Source: Frigoribacterium sp. PhB160
GTDB taxonomy: Bacteria; Actinomycetota; Actinomycetes; Actinomycetales; Microbacteriaceae
Length of the DNA: 64,000 nucleotides
Direction: 5' to 3'
Assembly: GCF_003751785.1 (NCBI RefSeq)
Contig: NZ_RKIE01000001.1
Span: 845,564-909,563 of the forward strand
A model generated the notes under the pieces. That model saw only the letters and a list, made by a program, of their open reading frames with translations, had not been told where the DNA came from and made no database searches. Below, piece by piece: positions 47,122 to 56,078 of this stretch. Every line of letters starts with the position of its first letter. The first letter of the stretch is position 1. The position numbers and the translations under genes were made by a program.

Positions 47122-48260
47122 CCTTCTGGGACGACCTGACCGGTCAGGCCGAGGCCATCCAGACCCTCCGCGCGGCGGCCTCCGCCGACCCGGCCAACTC
47201 GTCGATGACGCACTCGTGGCTGATCACCGGCCCGCCGGGGTCGGGGCGCTCGAACCTCGCCTACGCGTTCGCCGGCGCGCTCCTGGCCCGCGGCCACGAC
47301 GACGAGGCGACCGCCCGGCAGGTGGCGGCGCGCTCGCATCCCGACCTCGCCGTGCTGAGCACGGAGCGCATCATCATCACCATCGACGAGGTGCGCACGC
47401 TCGTCGCGTCGTCGCAGTTCTCGCCCTCGGTCGGCCGCTACCGCGTCGTCGTCATCGAGGACGCCGACCGCATGACCGAGCGCACCTCCAACCTCCTCCT
47501 CAAGGCGCTGGAGGAGCCGCCGCCCCGCACGGTGTGGATCCTCTGCGCGCCGAGCGAGGCCGACCTCATCCCGACGATCCGGTCCCGGGTGCGCAGCGTG
47601 CGCCTCCGCGTGCCCTCGGTCGACGACGTCGCCGAGCTGCTGACCCGCCGCGGGGTCGAGCGGGAGACCGCCGTGGTGGCGGCGCGGGAGGCGCAGAGCC
47701 ACATCGGCATGGCGCAGCGCCTGGCCACCGACCCGGAGGCGCGCGGCCGTCGTCGACGGACGCTCGAGACCGCGCTCGCCATCCGCTCCGTCTCCGACGC
47801 CGTCATCGCCGCCTCGACGATGCTGGCCGTCGCCGGCGACGACGCGAAGGCCATCACCGAGGAGCGCGACGCGCAGGAGCGTGCCAGCGCCCTCCGCTCG
47901 CTCGGCGTCGAGGCGGGCGGCACGGTGCCGCCCGCGCTGCGCAGCCAGCTCCGCGCCCTCGAGGACGACCAGAAGCGGCGGGCGACCCGCAGCCTCCGTG
48001 ACGGCATCGACCGCATCATGGTCGACCTGCTGTCGCTCTACCGCGACGTGCTGCTGCTGCACCTCGGCGTCGGCCACGACCTCGTGAACGAGAGCATCAG
48101 GTCGCAGCTCGAGGCAGCCCGCGCCGCGTCGAGCCCGGCGACCACGCTCGCGGTCATGGACGCGGTCGCCCTCGCCCGGCGCCGCATCGAGGCCAACGTC
48201 GCCCCGGCCCTCGCCCTGGAGGCCATGCTCGTCGCCGTCAGCAGACACGCGGTCCGGTGA
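47118..48260 (+). CDS. holB: DNA polymerase III subunit delta-prime, zinc site missing
   Basis: 380 residues. Clamp-loader stator. Degenerate Walker A GPPGSGRSN (38-46, no Lys-Thr), YRVVVIEDADRMTERTSNLLLKALEEPP and WILCAPSEADLIPTIRSRVR (SRC-like motif, here SRVR). The segment 57-75 (ARGHDDEATARQVAARSHPDL) is where delta-prime and gamma normally carry the four-Cys zinc module; none of the Cys is present here, and the reading frame is intact. The C-terminal collar domain is normal. ATG overlaps the tmk stop. The role is inferred from position and the conserved second half. Confidence 0.92.
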   Translation: MTFWDDLTGQAEAIQTLRAAASADPANSSMTHSWLITGPPGSGRSNLAYAFAGALLARGHDDEATARQVAARSHPDLAVLSTERIIITIDEVRTLVASSQFSPSVGRYRVVVIEDADRMTERTSNLLLKALEEPPPRTVWILCAPSEADLIPTIRSRVRSVRLRVPSVDDVAELLTRRGVERETAVVAAREAQSHIGMAQRLATDPEARGRRRRTLETALAIRSVSDAVIAASTMLAVAGDDAKAITEERDAQERASALRSLGVEAGGTVPPALRSQLRALEDDQKRRATRSLRDGIDRIMVDLLSLYRDVLLLHLGVGHDLVNESIRSQLEAARAASSPATTLAVMDAVALARRRIEANVAPALALEAMLVAVSRHAVR

Positions 48261-48262
48261 GG

Positions 48263-48268
48263 CAAGAT
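48263..48268 (+). promoter_or_regulatory. Possible -10 element of the TetR gene
   Basis: CAAGAT 6 nt before the ATG at 48275, overlapping the intergenic 14 bp after holB; weak match. Confidence 0.3.
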
Positions 48269-48274
48269 GGCGGG

Positions 48275-48955
48275 ATGACCGACCCGACAGCGACGGCCCC
48301 CGGGCTGCGCGAACGCAAGAGGCTGGCCACCCGACGAGCGATCCAGGTCGCCGTCCTCGATCTCGTCACCGAGCTGGGGCTCGAGGCCGTGACGGTCGAG
48401 ATGATCAGCCGCCGCGCCGACGTCTCGCCGCGCACCTTCTTCAACTACTTCACCTCGAAGGAGGAGGCCGTCATCGGCGACCTCCCCGAGCTGCCCGACG
48501 GCGCCGAGGTCGACGCCTTCGTGGGCGACCACGAGCGGCCCCTCCTCGACGGGCTGATCGACCTGCTCTACGACGCCGTCGTGACCGCCACCTACGACCG
48601 CGAGCTCGTCCAGCGCCGCCGTGTCGTGCTCCGGGCGCACCCCGACCTCCTCGCGCGCCGCATCGCGTCGACCCGCGTCATGGAGGCGCGGCTCACCGAG
48701 ATCGTCACCCGGCGCCTCGCGGAGGACGACGCGGCCACGGCCGGCGCCGCCGAGACCGAGACCGAGACCGAGGAGGCGCGGCGCAGCCGGGCGGACCTCG
48801 TCACCCTCGTGACCATCGCCACCCTCCGCCACGCGTGGTCCGAGTGGATCGACGACGACGACGCCGACCACCAGGCCGACCACCGCTTCGGCCTGCGCGC
48901 CCGGATGCAGGACTCCTTCGCCGCCCTCGAGCGCGTGGTGACGCGAGCCGTCTGA
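48275..48955 (+). CDS. TetR-family transcriptional regulator
   Basis: 226 residues. N-terminal HTH: RKRLATRRAIQVAVLDLVTE, then VEMISRRADVSPRTFFNYFTSKEEAV (recognition helix SPRTFFNYF), the TetR/AcrR signature. The ligand domain is acidic near the middle (AETETETEEA) and has a TLRHAWSEWIDDDD segment. In related genomes such regulators often precede a drug-efflux MFS gene; here the next gene is a tRNA, so its target is unknown. Confidence 0.9.
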   Translation: MTDPTATAPGLRERKRLATRRAIQVAVLDLVTELGLEAVTVEMISRRADVSPRTFFNYFTSKEEAVIGDLPELPDGAEVDAFVGDHERPLLDGLIDLLYDAVVTATYDRELVQRRRVVLRAHPDLLARRIASTRVMEARLTEIVTRRLAEDDAATAGAAETETETEEARRSRADLVTLVTIATLRHAWSEWIDDDDADHQADHRFGLRARMQDSFAALERVVTRAV

Positions 48956-48963
48956 GAATCCGG

Positions 48964-48976
48964 TACAGTATCTAAT
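48964..48976 (+). promoter_or_regulatory. Promoter region of tRNA-Thr
   Basis: TACAGTATCTAAT, the most AT-rich patch nearby; either TACAGT or TATCTA may be the -10 element, with transcription starting about 40 nt before the tRNA. Confidence 0.45.
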
Positions 48977-49015
48977 CGTGCCGCGAGGCACGGGTTCCGG
49001 TCTCGACCGTGATCC

Positions 49016-49091
49016 GCCGCTTTAGCTCAGTCGGCAGAGCGTCTCACTCGTAATGAGAAGGTCTGGGGTTCGATTCCCCAAAGCGGCTCCA
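49016..49091 (+). tRNA. tRNA-Thr (CGT)
   Basis: Acceptor GCCGCTT/AAGCGGC, D-arm AGCTCAGTCGGCAGAGC, anticodon stem TCTCA/TGAGA with loop CTCGTAA giving CGT (Thr, ACG), T-arm TGGGGTTCGATTCCCCA, discriminator T and encoded CCA (49089-49091). Confidence 0.97.
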
Positions 49092-49095
49092 CTCG

Positions 49096-49123
49096 ACAGC
49101 CCCTCCCGATCGGGAGGGGCTGT
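49096..49123 (+). terminator. Terminator after tRNA-Thr
   Basis: Perfect 12-bp stem ACAGCCCCTCCC / GGGAGGGGCTGT with a GATC loop, followed by TCTCGTC. Confidence 0.8.
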
Positions 49124-49191
49124 TCTCGTCGGTGCGTGCGGGTCCGCCGGCCCCTCGACCTCTGCAGCCGGTGCTGGTAGACAGAGGCTCC

Positions 49192-50196
49192 ATGAGCATC
49201 AGATGGGGCGTCCTCGGCGCCGGGGGCATCGCCTCGACCTTCGTCCGCGACCTGGCCGGGGCGGGCATCTCGGTCACAGCCGTCGGGTCGCGCGACCCGG
49301 AGCGGGCGCGGGCGTTCGCCGACGAGCACGACGTGCCCCGGGCCCACGGCAGCTACGACGACCTCGTCGCCGACCCGGGGGTCGACGTCGTGTACGTCGC
49401 GACCCCGCACGTGCTCCACCGCGAGCACGCGCTGCTCGCCCTCGCCGCCGGCAAGCACGTCCTCGTCGAGAAGCCGTTCACCGTCTCCGCCGCAGAGGCC
49501 GAGGAGGTGCTCGACGCCGCCCGGGCCGCGGGACTGGTGGCGCTGGACGCGATGTGGACGCGCTACACGCCGCAGAGCGCGTTCATCCGCGAGGTGGTGC
49601 GGTCGGGGACGATCGGCGAGCCGCGCCTCCTGACTGCCACGCACCTCCAGGCGCTGCCGACCGACCCGCGGCACCGGGTCAACGACCCCGCCCTCGGGGG
49701 AGGCGCGCTGCTCGACCTCGGGGTCTACCCCGTCGCGTTCGCCCACGACGTGCTCGGCCCCGTGGCCGAGGTCGCGGCCGTCGGCACCCTGAGCGAGCAG
49801 GGCGTCGACCGTCGGGTGGGTGTCTCGCTCCGTCACGAGGGCGGCGGGTCGTCGCAGCTGTTCGCGGCGCTGGACACGCCGGGCGGGGACGTCGCGGTCG
49901 TGCACGGCACCGAGGGGCGCCTGGAGGTCGACCCGAACTGGCACGAGCCCGGCGGCGTCACGGTGTTCGACCGCGACGGGAACGTCGTCGACCGCCGCGT
50001 CGCCGACGAGGGCGGGCTGCGGGGGATGCAGCACCAGGCGGCGGAGCTCGAGCGCCTCGTCGCCGCCGGCGAGCTCGAGAGCCCGCTGCTGCCCGCCCGC
50101 GGCACGCTCGAGGTCATGCGCACCCTCGACGAGGTGCGCCGGCAGATCGGGGTGCGCTACCCGGGCGAGCAGCGCGGGGACGCGGGCGTTTCGTAG
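49192..50196 (+). CDS. Gfo/Idh/MocA oxidoreductase (dihydrodiol-dehydrogenase-like)
   Basis: 334 residues. NAD(P)-dependent sugar or dihydrodiol dehydrogenase. Rossmann start WGVLGAGGIASTFVRDL, VVYVATPHVLHREHALLAL, EKP motif HVLVEKPFTV (catalytic Lys), then WTRYTPQSAFI and GGGALLDLGVYPVAFAHDVLG (with the family Asp/Tyr). Substrate unknown. ATG at 49192 is the first with the conserved start. Follows tRNA-Thr. Confidence 0.9.
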   Translation: MSIRWGVLGAGGIASTFVRDLAGAGISVTAVGSRDPERARAFADEHDVPRAHGSYDDLVADPGVDVVYVATPHVLHREHALLALAAGKHVLVEKPFTVSAAEAEEVLDAARAAGLVALDAMWTRYTPQSAFIREVVRSGTIGEPRLLTATHLQALPTDPRHRVNDPALGGGALLDLGVYPVAFAHDVLGPVAEVAAVGTLSEQGVDRRVGVSLRHEGGGSSQLFAALDTPGGDVAVVHGTEGRLEVDPNWHEPGGVTVFDRDGNVVDRRVADEGGLRGMQHQAAELERLVAAGELESPLLPARGTLEVMRTLDEVRRQIGVRYPGEQRGDAGVS

Positions 50197-50206
50197 GATG
50201 TCCTCG

Positions 50207-51745
50207 ATGAACGAGCAGGACGCGCACGACGACGCCGCCCACCCCGACGCAGCGCACCCCGACGCAGACCACGCCGACGCACGCCACCCCGACGTCGGCC
50301 CGGCCCCCCGACGCCCCGGCCCGGCGTCCTGGCTCCGCGCCCACCCGCGGGCCACGCTGGTCACCGCCGCCGTCGCGGCCTTCGCCCTCCTCGCCGGAGG
50401 CGCGGTCGCGGCCGGCGCCGCCACGGCGCCCGAAGGGGAGGGCACGTCGACCCCCGTCGCCGGCCCGACCACCGTCGTCACCGTCACGCCCAGCCCGACC
50501 GCGACGACCGACCCGGCGCGCTCGGTGCCGGCCGAGATCCCCGCCCCCACGCGCCTGCGCACCTGCTCGGTCGCGACGCCCGCGGCCGACTCCCGGCTCG
50601 CCCAGTTCGAGGGCTCGGTGGTCAACGCCACGACCGGCGAGGTGCTCTTCGACCGCGACGGCTCGACGCCGGCCCGCACGGGCAGCGTGATGAAGACGCT
50701 CACCAGCGCGGTCGCGCTCGCCGTGCTCGGCGGCGATCACCGCCTCACGACCACCGTCACCGGCGACCCCGGCAGCGGCTCCGTCGCGCTCGTCGGCGGG
50801 GGCGACGCGACGCTCAGCGCCACCGGCCGGAGCGTCTACGCGAACGCCCCCACGCTCTCCGACCTCGCGACCCAGGTCAAGGCGTCCCTCGGCGAGCAGC
50901 CCGTCACCCAGATCACCCTCGACGCGACGTTCTGGAGCCAGGCCGACGAGTGGGACCCGTCGTGGAAGCGCACCGAGCAGACCATCGGCTACCACAGCGA
51001 GGTCACCGCCCTCATGGTCGACGGCGACCGGGCCGACCCGAGCGCGCAGACCAGCCCCCGCAGCACCGACCCCGTCGCGCGGGCGGGCGACGCCTTCCGG
51101 GCCGCGCTCGTCGCGGCCGGGGTGGTCGGGGCCGACACGGCCGCGATGGCCCAGGGGACGGGCACGAGCACGACCGTGCTCGGCACCGTCAGATCGCAGC
51201 CGGTCTCGACCCTCATCGGCCAGATGCTGCCCAACAGCGACAACACCCTCGCCGAGATGCTCGCCCGGGTCTCGTCGAAGGAGTCCGGCGCCGACGGCTC
51301 GGCCGCGTCGCTCACGACGCTCTACCGGTCGGCGCTGCAGACCACCTACGGCCTCGACGCGTCGACGGTGACGATCGTCGACGGGTCGGGCCTGAGCGAG
51401 AACAACGCCGTCCCGAGCACCTTCGTCGCGCGCCTGATGATCCCGGTGCTGAACCGCGAGAAGGGCCTCGGCGTCGTGTACGACGCGCTGCCCGTCTCCG
51501 GCCGCTCGGGCACCCTCGCTTCCCGCTTCACGGGCGCGAACGCCGTGGCGGCCGGCGCCGTGCACGCCAAGACGGGCTGGATCGACACGGCCTACACGCT
51601 CGCCGGCACCATCGCCGCCGCCGACGGCACGAAGCTCACCTTCGCGTTCTACGCGATCGGGTCCGTGCAGGACAACGCCCGCGTCGCCCTCGACACGCTG
51701 ACCGCCGCCGTCTACAGCTGCGGCGACGCGCTCTCCAACACCTGA
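50207..51745 (+). CDS. dacB: D-alanyl-D-alanine carboxypeptidase, PBP4/S13 type
   Basis: 512 residues. A His/Asp-rich cytoplasmic start (repeated HPDAA, HADAR, HPDV), a membrane anchor at about 48-72, Thr/Pro-rich linker, then the S13 peptidase: GSVMK (catalytic SxxK), LPNSDNTLAEML (SxN) and VHAKTGWIDTA (KTG). It trims or cuts peptidoglycan cross-links. ATG at 50207 preferred to 50198, which lies inside TAGGAT, the probable -10 element (7 nt upstream). The usual tilS-hpt-ftsH neighbours of actinobacterial dacB are not here. Confidence 0.92.
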   Translation: MNEQDAHDDAAHPDAAHPDADHADARHPDVGPAPRRPGPASWLRAHPRATLVTAAVAAFALLAGGAVAAGAATAPEGEGTSTPVAGPTTVVTVTPSPTATTDPARSVPAEIPAPTRLRTCSVATPAADSRLAQFEGSVVNATTGEVLFDRDGSTPARTGSVMKTLTSAVALAVLGGDHRLTTTVTGDPGSGSVALVGGGDATLSATGRSVYANAPTLSDLATQVKASLGEQPVTQITLDATFWSQADEWDPSWKRTEQTIGYHSEVTALMVDGDRADPSAQTSPRSTDPVARAGDAFRAALVAAGVVGADTAAMAQGTGTSTTVLGTVRSQPVSTLIGQMLPNSDNTLAEMLARVSSKESGADGSAASLTTLYRSALQTTYGLDASTVTIVDGSGLSENNAVPSTFVARLMIPVLNREKGLGVVYDALPVSGRSGTLASRFTGANAVAAGAVHAKTGWIDTAYTLAGTIAAADGTKLTFAFYAIGSVQDNARVALDTLTAAVYSCGDALSNT

Positions 51746-51831
51746 CCGCCGACGCGTCCTCCTCAGGCGGGCGTCGCGGTCGCCCCTCCGCGGGCGGGCG
51801 GCGGACGCGGGCGTCGCCGGGGCGTCCGCGG

Positions 51832-51837
51832 CAGGAT
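51832..51837 (+). promoter_or_regulatory. Possible -10 element of pncA operon
   Basis: CAGGAT 6 nt before the ATG at 51844; same spacing as the other leaderless genes but first base C. Confidence 0.35.
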
Positions 51838-51843
51838 GGACGC

Positions 51844-52431
51844 ATGACCAGAGCGCTGTTCGTCATCGACATCCAGAACGACTTCACCGAGGGAGGCGCC
51901 CTCGGCGTCGCCGGCGGAGCCCGCGTCGCCCAGGCGGTCACCGACCACCTCGGCGGGCCCCGCGCCGTCGACTACGACGTCGTCGTCGCCAGCCGCGACT
52001 GGCACGACGGCAACGGGGACAACGGCGGGCACTTCAGCGCCGACCCCGACTACGTCACGACCTGGCCGGTGCACTGCGTCCGCGGCACCCCGGGGGCCGA
52101 GTACCACCCGGCGCTCGACGTCTCCGCCGTCGACGTGCACGTGCGCAAGGGCACGGGAGAGCCGGCCTACTCGCTCTTCGAGGGCCGGGCCGAGGACGGC
52201 CGCTCCGTGCCCGACGTGCTGGCCGAGCACGGCGTCACCGAAGTCGACGTCGTCGGCCTCGCCACCGACCACTGCGTGCGGGCTTCGGCCCTCGACGCGG
52301 TCGCGCAGGGCCTCCGGGTGCGCGTGCTCACCGACCTCGTCGCCGGGGTGGCACCGGGCACCACGGCGGCCGCCCTCGACGAGCTGCGGGCCGCGGGCGT
52401 CGAGACCGTGACGGCGGGGGAGGCGTCGTGA
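51844..52431 (+). CDS. pncA: Nicotinamidase / isochorismatase-like hydrolase
   Basis: 195 residues. Converts nicotinamide to nicotinate. FVIDIQNDFTEGGAL holds the catalytic Asp and first part of the metal site; SRDWHDGNGDNGGHFS supplies DxH...H metal ligands; HVRKGTGE the catalytic Lys; VVGLATDHCVRASALDA the nucleophilic Cys. The length is like Mtb PncA (about 186). Its stop overlaps the gabD GTG (GTGA). Confidence 0.93.
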   Translation: MTRALFVIDIQNDFTEGGALGVAGGARVAQAVTDHLGGPRAVDYDVVVASRDWHDGNGDNGGHFSADPDYVTTWPVHCVRGTPGAEYHPALDVSAVDVHVRKGTGEPAYSLFEGRAEDGRSVPDVLAEHGVTEVDVVGLATDHCVRASALDAVAQGLRVRVLTDLVAGVAPGTTAAALDELRAAGVETVTAGEAS

Positions 52432-53945
52432 CGCGCCTCCCCGGGGCGTCGCCGGACGACGTCCGGCGCGTGCTCGACGCCGTCCCGACGGGACTGCTCG
52501 TCGGGGGTCGGTGGCAGCCCGCCGAGTCGGGGGCGACCTTCGACGTGCGCGACCCGGCGACGGGCGACGTCGTCGCTCAGGTCGCCGACGCCGGGCCGGC
52601 CGACGGGCTGCGCGCCCTCGACGCGGCGGTCGAGGCCGGGCCTGCCTGGGCCGCCACGGCGCCGCGGGAGCGCGCCGACGTCCTGCGTCGCGCCTTCGAC
52701 CTCGTCATCGAGCACGCGGACGACCTGGCGCTCCTGATGACCGTCGAGATGGGCAAGCCCCTCGCCGAGTCGCGCGGGGAGGTGACCTACGGGGCCGAGT
52801 TCCTCCGCTGGTTCAGCGAGGAGGCCGTGCGGGTCGCGGGCCGGTACGGCACGAACCCCGAGGGCACCGGCCGCACCCTCACGCTGCAGCGACCCGTCGG
52901 GCCGTGCCTGCTCGTCACGCCCTGGAACTTCCCGCTCGCGATGGCCACCCGCAAGATCGCTCCGGCGCTGGCCGCGGGCTGCACCGTCGTCGTCAAGCCG
53001 GCCGACCTCACGCCCCTCACGACGCTCGCCCTCGCGGCGCTGCTCGAGCAGGCCGGGGTGCCGGCGGGCGTCGTCTCCGTGGTCACGACGTCACGGGCGG
53101 GCGACGTGTGCGAGCCCCTCATCCGCGACCCGCGCCTCCGCAAGCTGAGCTTCACGGGGTCGACGCCGGTCGGCTCGACCCTGCTCGCCCAGGCGTCCGA
53201 GCGCGTGCTCCGCACGTCGATGGAGCTCGGCGGAAACGCGCCCTTCCTCGTCTTCGACGACGCCGACCTCGACGCCGCGGTCGACGGGGCGATGCAGGCG
53301 AAGTTCCGCAACGTGGGGCAGGCCTGCACGGCCGCCAACCGCTTCCTCGTGCACGATGCGGTGGCCGACGAGTTCGTGCGTCGGGTCGTCGGCCGGGTGC
53401 GCGAGGCGCGCGTCGGGTCGGGCCTCGACGAGGGGACGACCATCGGCCCGCTGATCGACGAGCGCGCCGTCGACAAGGCGCGCGACCTCGTGCGCGACGC
53501 CGTCGAGCGCGGGGCGACCGTCGAGGTCGAGGGCGGCGAGGTCGACGGGCCGGGCACGTACTGGGCGCCCACGGTGCTCAGCGACGTGCAGCCGGGCAGC
53601 GAGATCCTCCGCACCGAGGTGTTCGGGCCGGTGCTCGCCGTCTCGACCTTCCGCGACGAGGCCGAGGCGGTGAGGCTCGCGAACGACACCGAGTACGGCC
53701 TCGTCTCGTACGCGTACACGCGCGACCTCGCCCGGGCGCAGCGCCTGGCCGAGACCCTCGAGACGGGGATGCTCGGGCTCGACGTCGGCGTCGTGTCGAA
53801 CGCCGGGGCGCCCTTCGGCGGCGTCAAGGCGTCCGGCCTCGGACGCGAGGGCGGCGCCGAGGGCATCCACGAGTACCTCGAGACGGTCTACCTCATGACC
53901 CCCGACCCGTTCGCGGACGCGTCGGCGCCGGCGGCGCGCTCGTGA
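52428..53945 (+). CDS. gabD: Succinate-semialdehyde dehydrogenase, NAD(P)-dependent
   Basis: 505 residues. Aldehyde dehydrogenase fold: VGPCLLVTPWNFPLAMATRK, LSFTGSTPVGSTLL (cofactor loop), MELGGNAPFLVFDDADLD (catalytic Glu) and FRNVGQACTAANRF (catalytic Cys). The AEFLRWFSEEAVR segment and overall length fit GabD/SSADH. Overlaps the pncA stop and the next start, so it lies in a tight three-gene operon. No GABA transaminase nearby; other semialdehydes are possible. Confidence 0.9.
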   Translation: MTRLPGASPDDVRRVLDAVPTGLLVGGRWQPAESGATFDVRDPATGDVVAQVADAGPADGLRALDAAVEAGPAWAATAPRERADVLRRAFDLVIEHADDLALLMTVEMGKPLAESRGEVTYGAEFLRWFSEEAVRVAGRYGTNPEGTGRTLTLQRPVGPCLLVTPWNFPLAMATRKIAPALAAGCTVVVKPADLTPLTTLALAALLEQAGVPAGVVSVVTTSRAGDVCEPLIRDPRLRKLSFTGSTPVGSTLLAQASERVLRTSMELGGNAPFLVFDDADLDAAVDGAMQAKFRNVGQACTAANRFLVHDAVADEFVRRVVGRVREARVGSGLDEGTTIGPLIDERAVDKARDLVRDAVERGATVEVEGGEVDGPGTYWAPTVLSDVQPGSEILRTEVFGPVLAVSTFRDEAEAVRLANDTEYGLVSYAYTRDLARAQRLAETLETGMLGLDVGVVSNAGAPFGGVKASGLGREGGAEGIHEYLETVYLMTPDPFADASAPAARS

Positions 53946-54970
53946 CCGCCGCTCCCCTCCGCGTCGGCGTGGTGGGCTACGGCCTCGCCGGGCGCGTGTT
54001 CCATGCCGCCCTCATCGCCGCCGACCCCGCCTACGAGCTCGCCGCCGTCGTCACGCGCGACCCCGACCGCGGCGACGCGGTCCGAGCCGCCCACCCGGGT
54101 GCCGAGGTCGTCGCCTCGTCCGCCGACCTGGCCTCGATGGGGCTCGACCTCGTCGTGGTGGCCACGCCGAACGCCACGCACGCCGACGTGGCGGCGGAGG
54201 CGCTCCGCGCCGGGGCCGCCGTGGTGGTCGACAAGCCGGTCGCGACCAGCGCCGCCGAGGCACGCGGCCTGGTCGAGCTGGCCGAGTCTCTCGAGCGCCC
54301 GCTCACCGTCTACCAGAACCGTCGGTGGGACGGCGACTACCTCACGGCGACGCGGCTGGTCGCGAGCGGGGTGCTCGGCGACGTCCACACCTTCGAGTCG
54401 CGCTTCGAGCCGTGGAAGACGGCGAACCGGGCGGGCTGGAAGGCATCGGCGGGGGCCGAGGAGGGCGGGGGCATCCTCTTCGACCTCGGCCCGCACCTCG
54501 TCGACCAGGCCCTCCGCCTCTTCGGGCCAGCGATCGACGTGCACGCCGAGCTGGCGACCCGGCGGCCCGGCAGCGCGGCCGACGACGACGCGTTCGTCTC
54601 GCTGTCGCACGAGGGCGGCGTGCGCTCGCGTCTCTGGATGAGCCACGTCGCCGCCCAGCCCGCTCCGCGCCTCCGGGTGCTGGGGTCGGCGGGCGCCTAC
54701 GTCGTCTCGGGCCTCGACCCGCAGGAGGCCCAGCTGGCCGCGGGCGGCTCGCCGCGCGACGAGGGCTACGGGCTCGCCGACCCCGCGCTCGCCGGCACGG
54801 TCGGCGTCGGGGCGGACGTCCGCCGTGAGCCCACCGACCGCGGCGCGTACCCGACGTTCTACGCGACGCTCGCGACGGCCCTGACCGAGGGCGGCCCGCT
54901 GCCCGTCGATCCCCGCGACGCGGTCGCCGCCCTCGAGGTCATCGAGCGGGCGCGCGCCTCCGCCGGCTGA
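53942..54970 (+). CDS. Gfo/Idh/MocA oxidoreductase (YdgJ-like)
   Basis: 342 residues. Rossmann start VGVVGYGLAGRVFHAALI, VVVATPNATHADVAAEAL, EKP-equivalent VVVDKPVATSAAEA (catalytic Lys), then VYQNRRWDGDYLTATRL and LFDLGPHLVDQALRLFG with the catalytic Asp/His pair. Typical of YdgJ/YhhX-type sugar dehydrogenases; substrate unknown. GTG overlaps the gabD stop by 4 bp. Convergent with the HIBYL-CoA hydrolase gene. Confidence 0.9.
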   Translation: MTAAPLRVGVVGYGLAGRVFHAALIAADPAYELAAVVTRDPDRGDAVRAAHPGAEVVASSADLASMGLDLVVVATPNATHADVAAEALRAGAAVVVDKPVATSAAEARGLVELAESLERPLTVYQNRRWDGDYLTATRLVASGVLGDVHTFESRFEPWKTANRAGWKASAGAEEGGGILFDLGPHLVDQALRLFGPAIDVHAELATRRPGSAADDDAFVSLSHEGGVRSRLWMSHVAAQPAPRLRVLGSAGAYVVSGLDPQEAQLAAGGSPRDEGYGLADPALAGTVGVGADVRREPTDRGAYPTFYATLATALTEGGPLPVDPRDAVAALEVIERARASAG

Positions 54971-55010
54971 GGGCGCGACGCGCGGGCGGCACCGGGCGGC
55001 GCCGACTCGC

Positions 55011-56060
55011 TCAGAGCCGGGTCTGCCAGTCGACGGCGGCGAGGACCGCGTCGACGTCGACCTCGCGCAGCGTCGCGGGCGACCACCGCGGCGAGCGGTC
55101 CTTGTCGACGACGCGGGCGCGGATGCCCTCGACGAGGTCGGGTGCGTCGGCCAGGGCGGTCACGAGGCCGAGCTCCTGGCCGAGGACGGCCGCCAGGTCG
55201 GGAAGCGTGGCCGCCCGGCGCTGAGCCGCCAGGGTCAGCACGACCGACGTCGGCGATGCCGCCTCGAGCTCGTCGGCCGCGGCGCCGGCCTCGGCGTTGC
55301 CGCCGGACTCCATCTGCCGGAGGCGCGCCACGATCGCCTGCGCGTCGTCGCCCTCGTAGCCCTCGTCGATCCAGTCACGGCTCGCGTCGAGGGGCGACGA
55401 CGGGCTCGCGACCGAGAGCGCGCGCACCGCCTCCAGCCCGCCGGTCGCGAGCGCGTCGAGCACGACGTCGCCGCCGTCCTCGCCCTCGACGGGGACGAGC
55501 ACGTCGGCGAAGCCGATCAGCAGCGCGTCGGCCGCCGTCATGGTGCGGCCCGTGAGCGCGAGGTGGGTGCCGAGCTGGCCGGGCGCGCGGGAGAGGAGGA
55601 AGCTGCCGCCCGCGTCCGGCGTCAGGCCGATGACGGTCTCGGGCATGCCGAGCGCGCTGCGGGGGGACACCACGCGCAGCGTGACGTGCCCGCCGAGGCC
55701 GATGCCGGCGCCCATCGCGAGGCCGTCGAGCCAGGACACGATCGGCTTCGGGTACAGACTGAGGCGCAGCGTGCCCCGGTACTCCCGCCGCCACATCTCG
55801 ACGTTGCGGGCCGGGTCGACGGTCGCGTCGTGGTGCACGGCCGTGATGTCGCCACCAGCGCAGAACCCGCGCGGGCCCGCTCCACGGAGGAGGACGGACT
55901 CCACCGCGTCGTCGCGCTCCCACCCGTCGAGGGCCTGCTCGACGAGCCCGAGCATCTCCGTCGTCACGGCGTTGATCTTCCGCGGGCGGTTCAGCGTGAT
56001 CACGCCGACGCCCCGGTCGACTCGGGTCAGGACGGGAGGGCCGGCAGCGTCGTCGCTCAT
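55011..56060 (-). CDS. 3-hydroxyisobutyryl-CoA hydrolase (crotonase fold)
   Basis: 349 residues, longer than simple enoyl-CoA hydratases (about 260), as expected for HIBCH of valine degradation. VITLNRPRKINAVTTEML, GRG..FCAGGDI oxyanion hole, GLAMGAGIGLGGHVTLRVV, MPETVIGLTPDAGGSFLLSR with the catalytic Glu in PETVIGL, and the C-terminal RARVVDKDRSPRWSPATL that marks the hydrolase subgroup. TAGCGT lies 6 nt upstream of the ATG (leaderless). Convergent with the preceding oxidoreductase. Confidence 0.92.
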   Translation of the reverse strand: MSDDAAGPPVLTRVDRGVGVITLNRPRKINAVTTEMLGLVEQALDGWERDDAVESVLLRGAGPRGFCAGGDITAVHHDATVDPARNVEMWRREYRGTLRLSLYPKPIVSWLDGLAMGAGIGLGGHVTLRVVSPRSALGMPETVIGLTPDAGGSFLLSRAPGQLGTHLALTGRTMTAADALLIGFADVLVPVEGEDGGDVVLDALATGGLEAVRALSVASPSSPLDASRDWIDEGYEGDDAQAIVARLRQMESGGNAEAGAAADELEAASPTSVVLTLAAQRRAATLPDLAAVLGQELGLVTALADAPDLVEGIRARVVDKDRSPRWSPATLREVDVDAVLAAVDWQTRL

Positions 56061-56066
56061 GCCGCC

Positions 56067-56072
56067 ACGCTA
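56067..56072 (-). promoter_or_regulatory. -10 element, leaderless HIBYL-CoA hydrolase
   Basis: TAGCGT on the minus strand, spacer GGCGGC, ATG at 56060. It overlaps nothing coding: the ABC gene ends at 56079. Confidence 0.55.
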
Positions 56073-56078
56073 GTCGCC

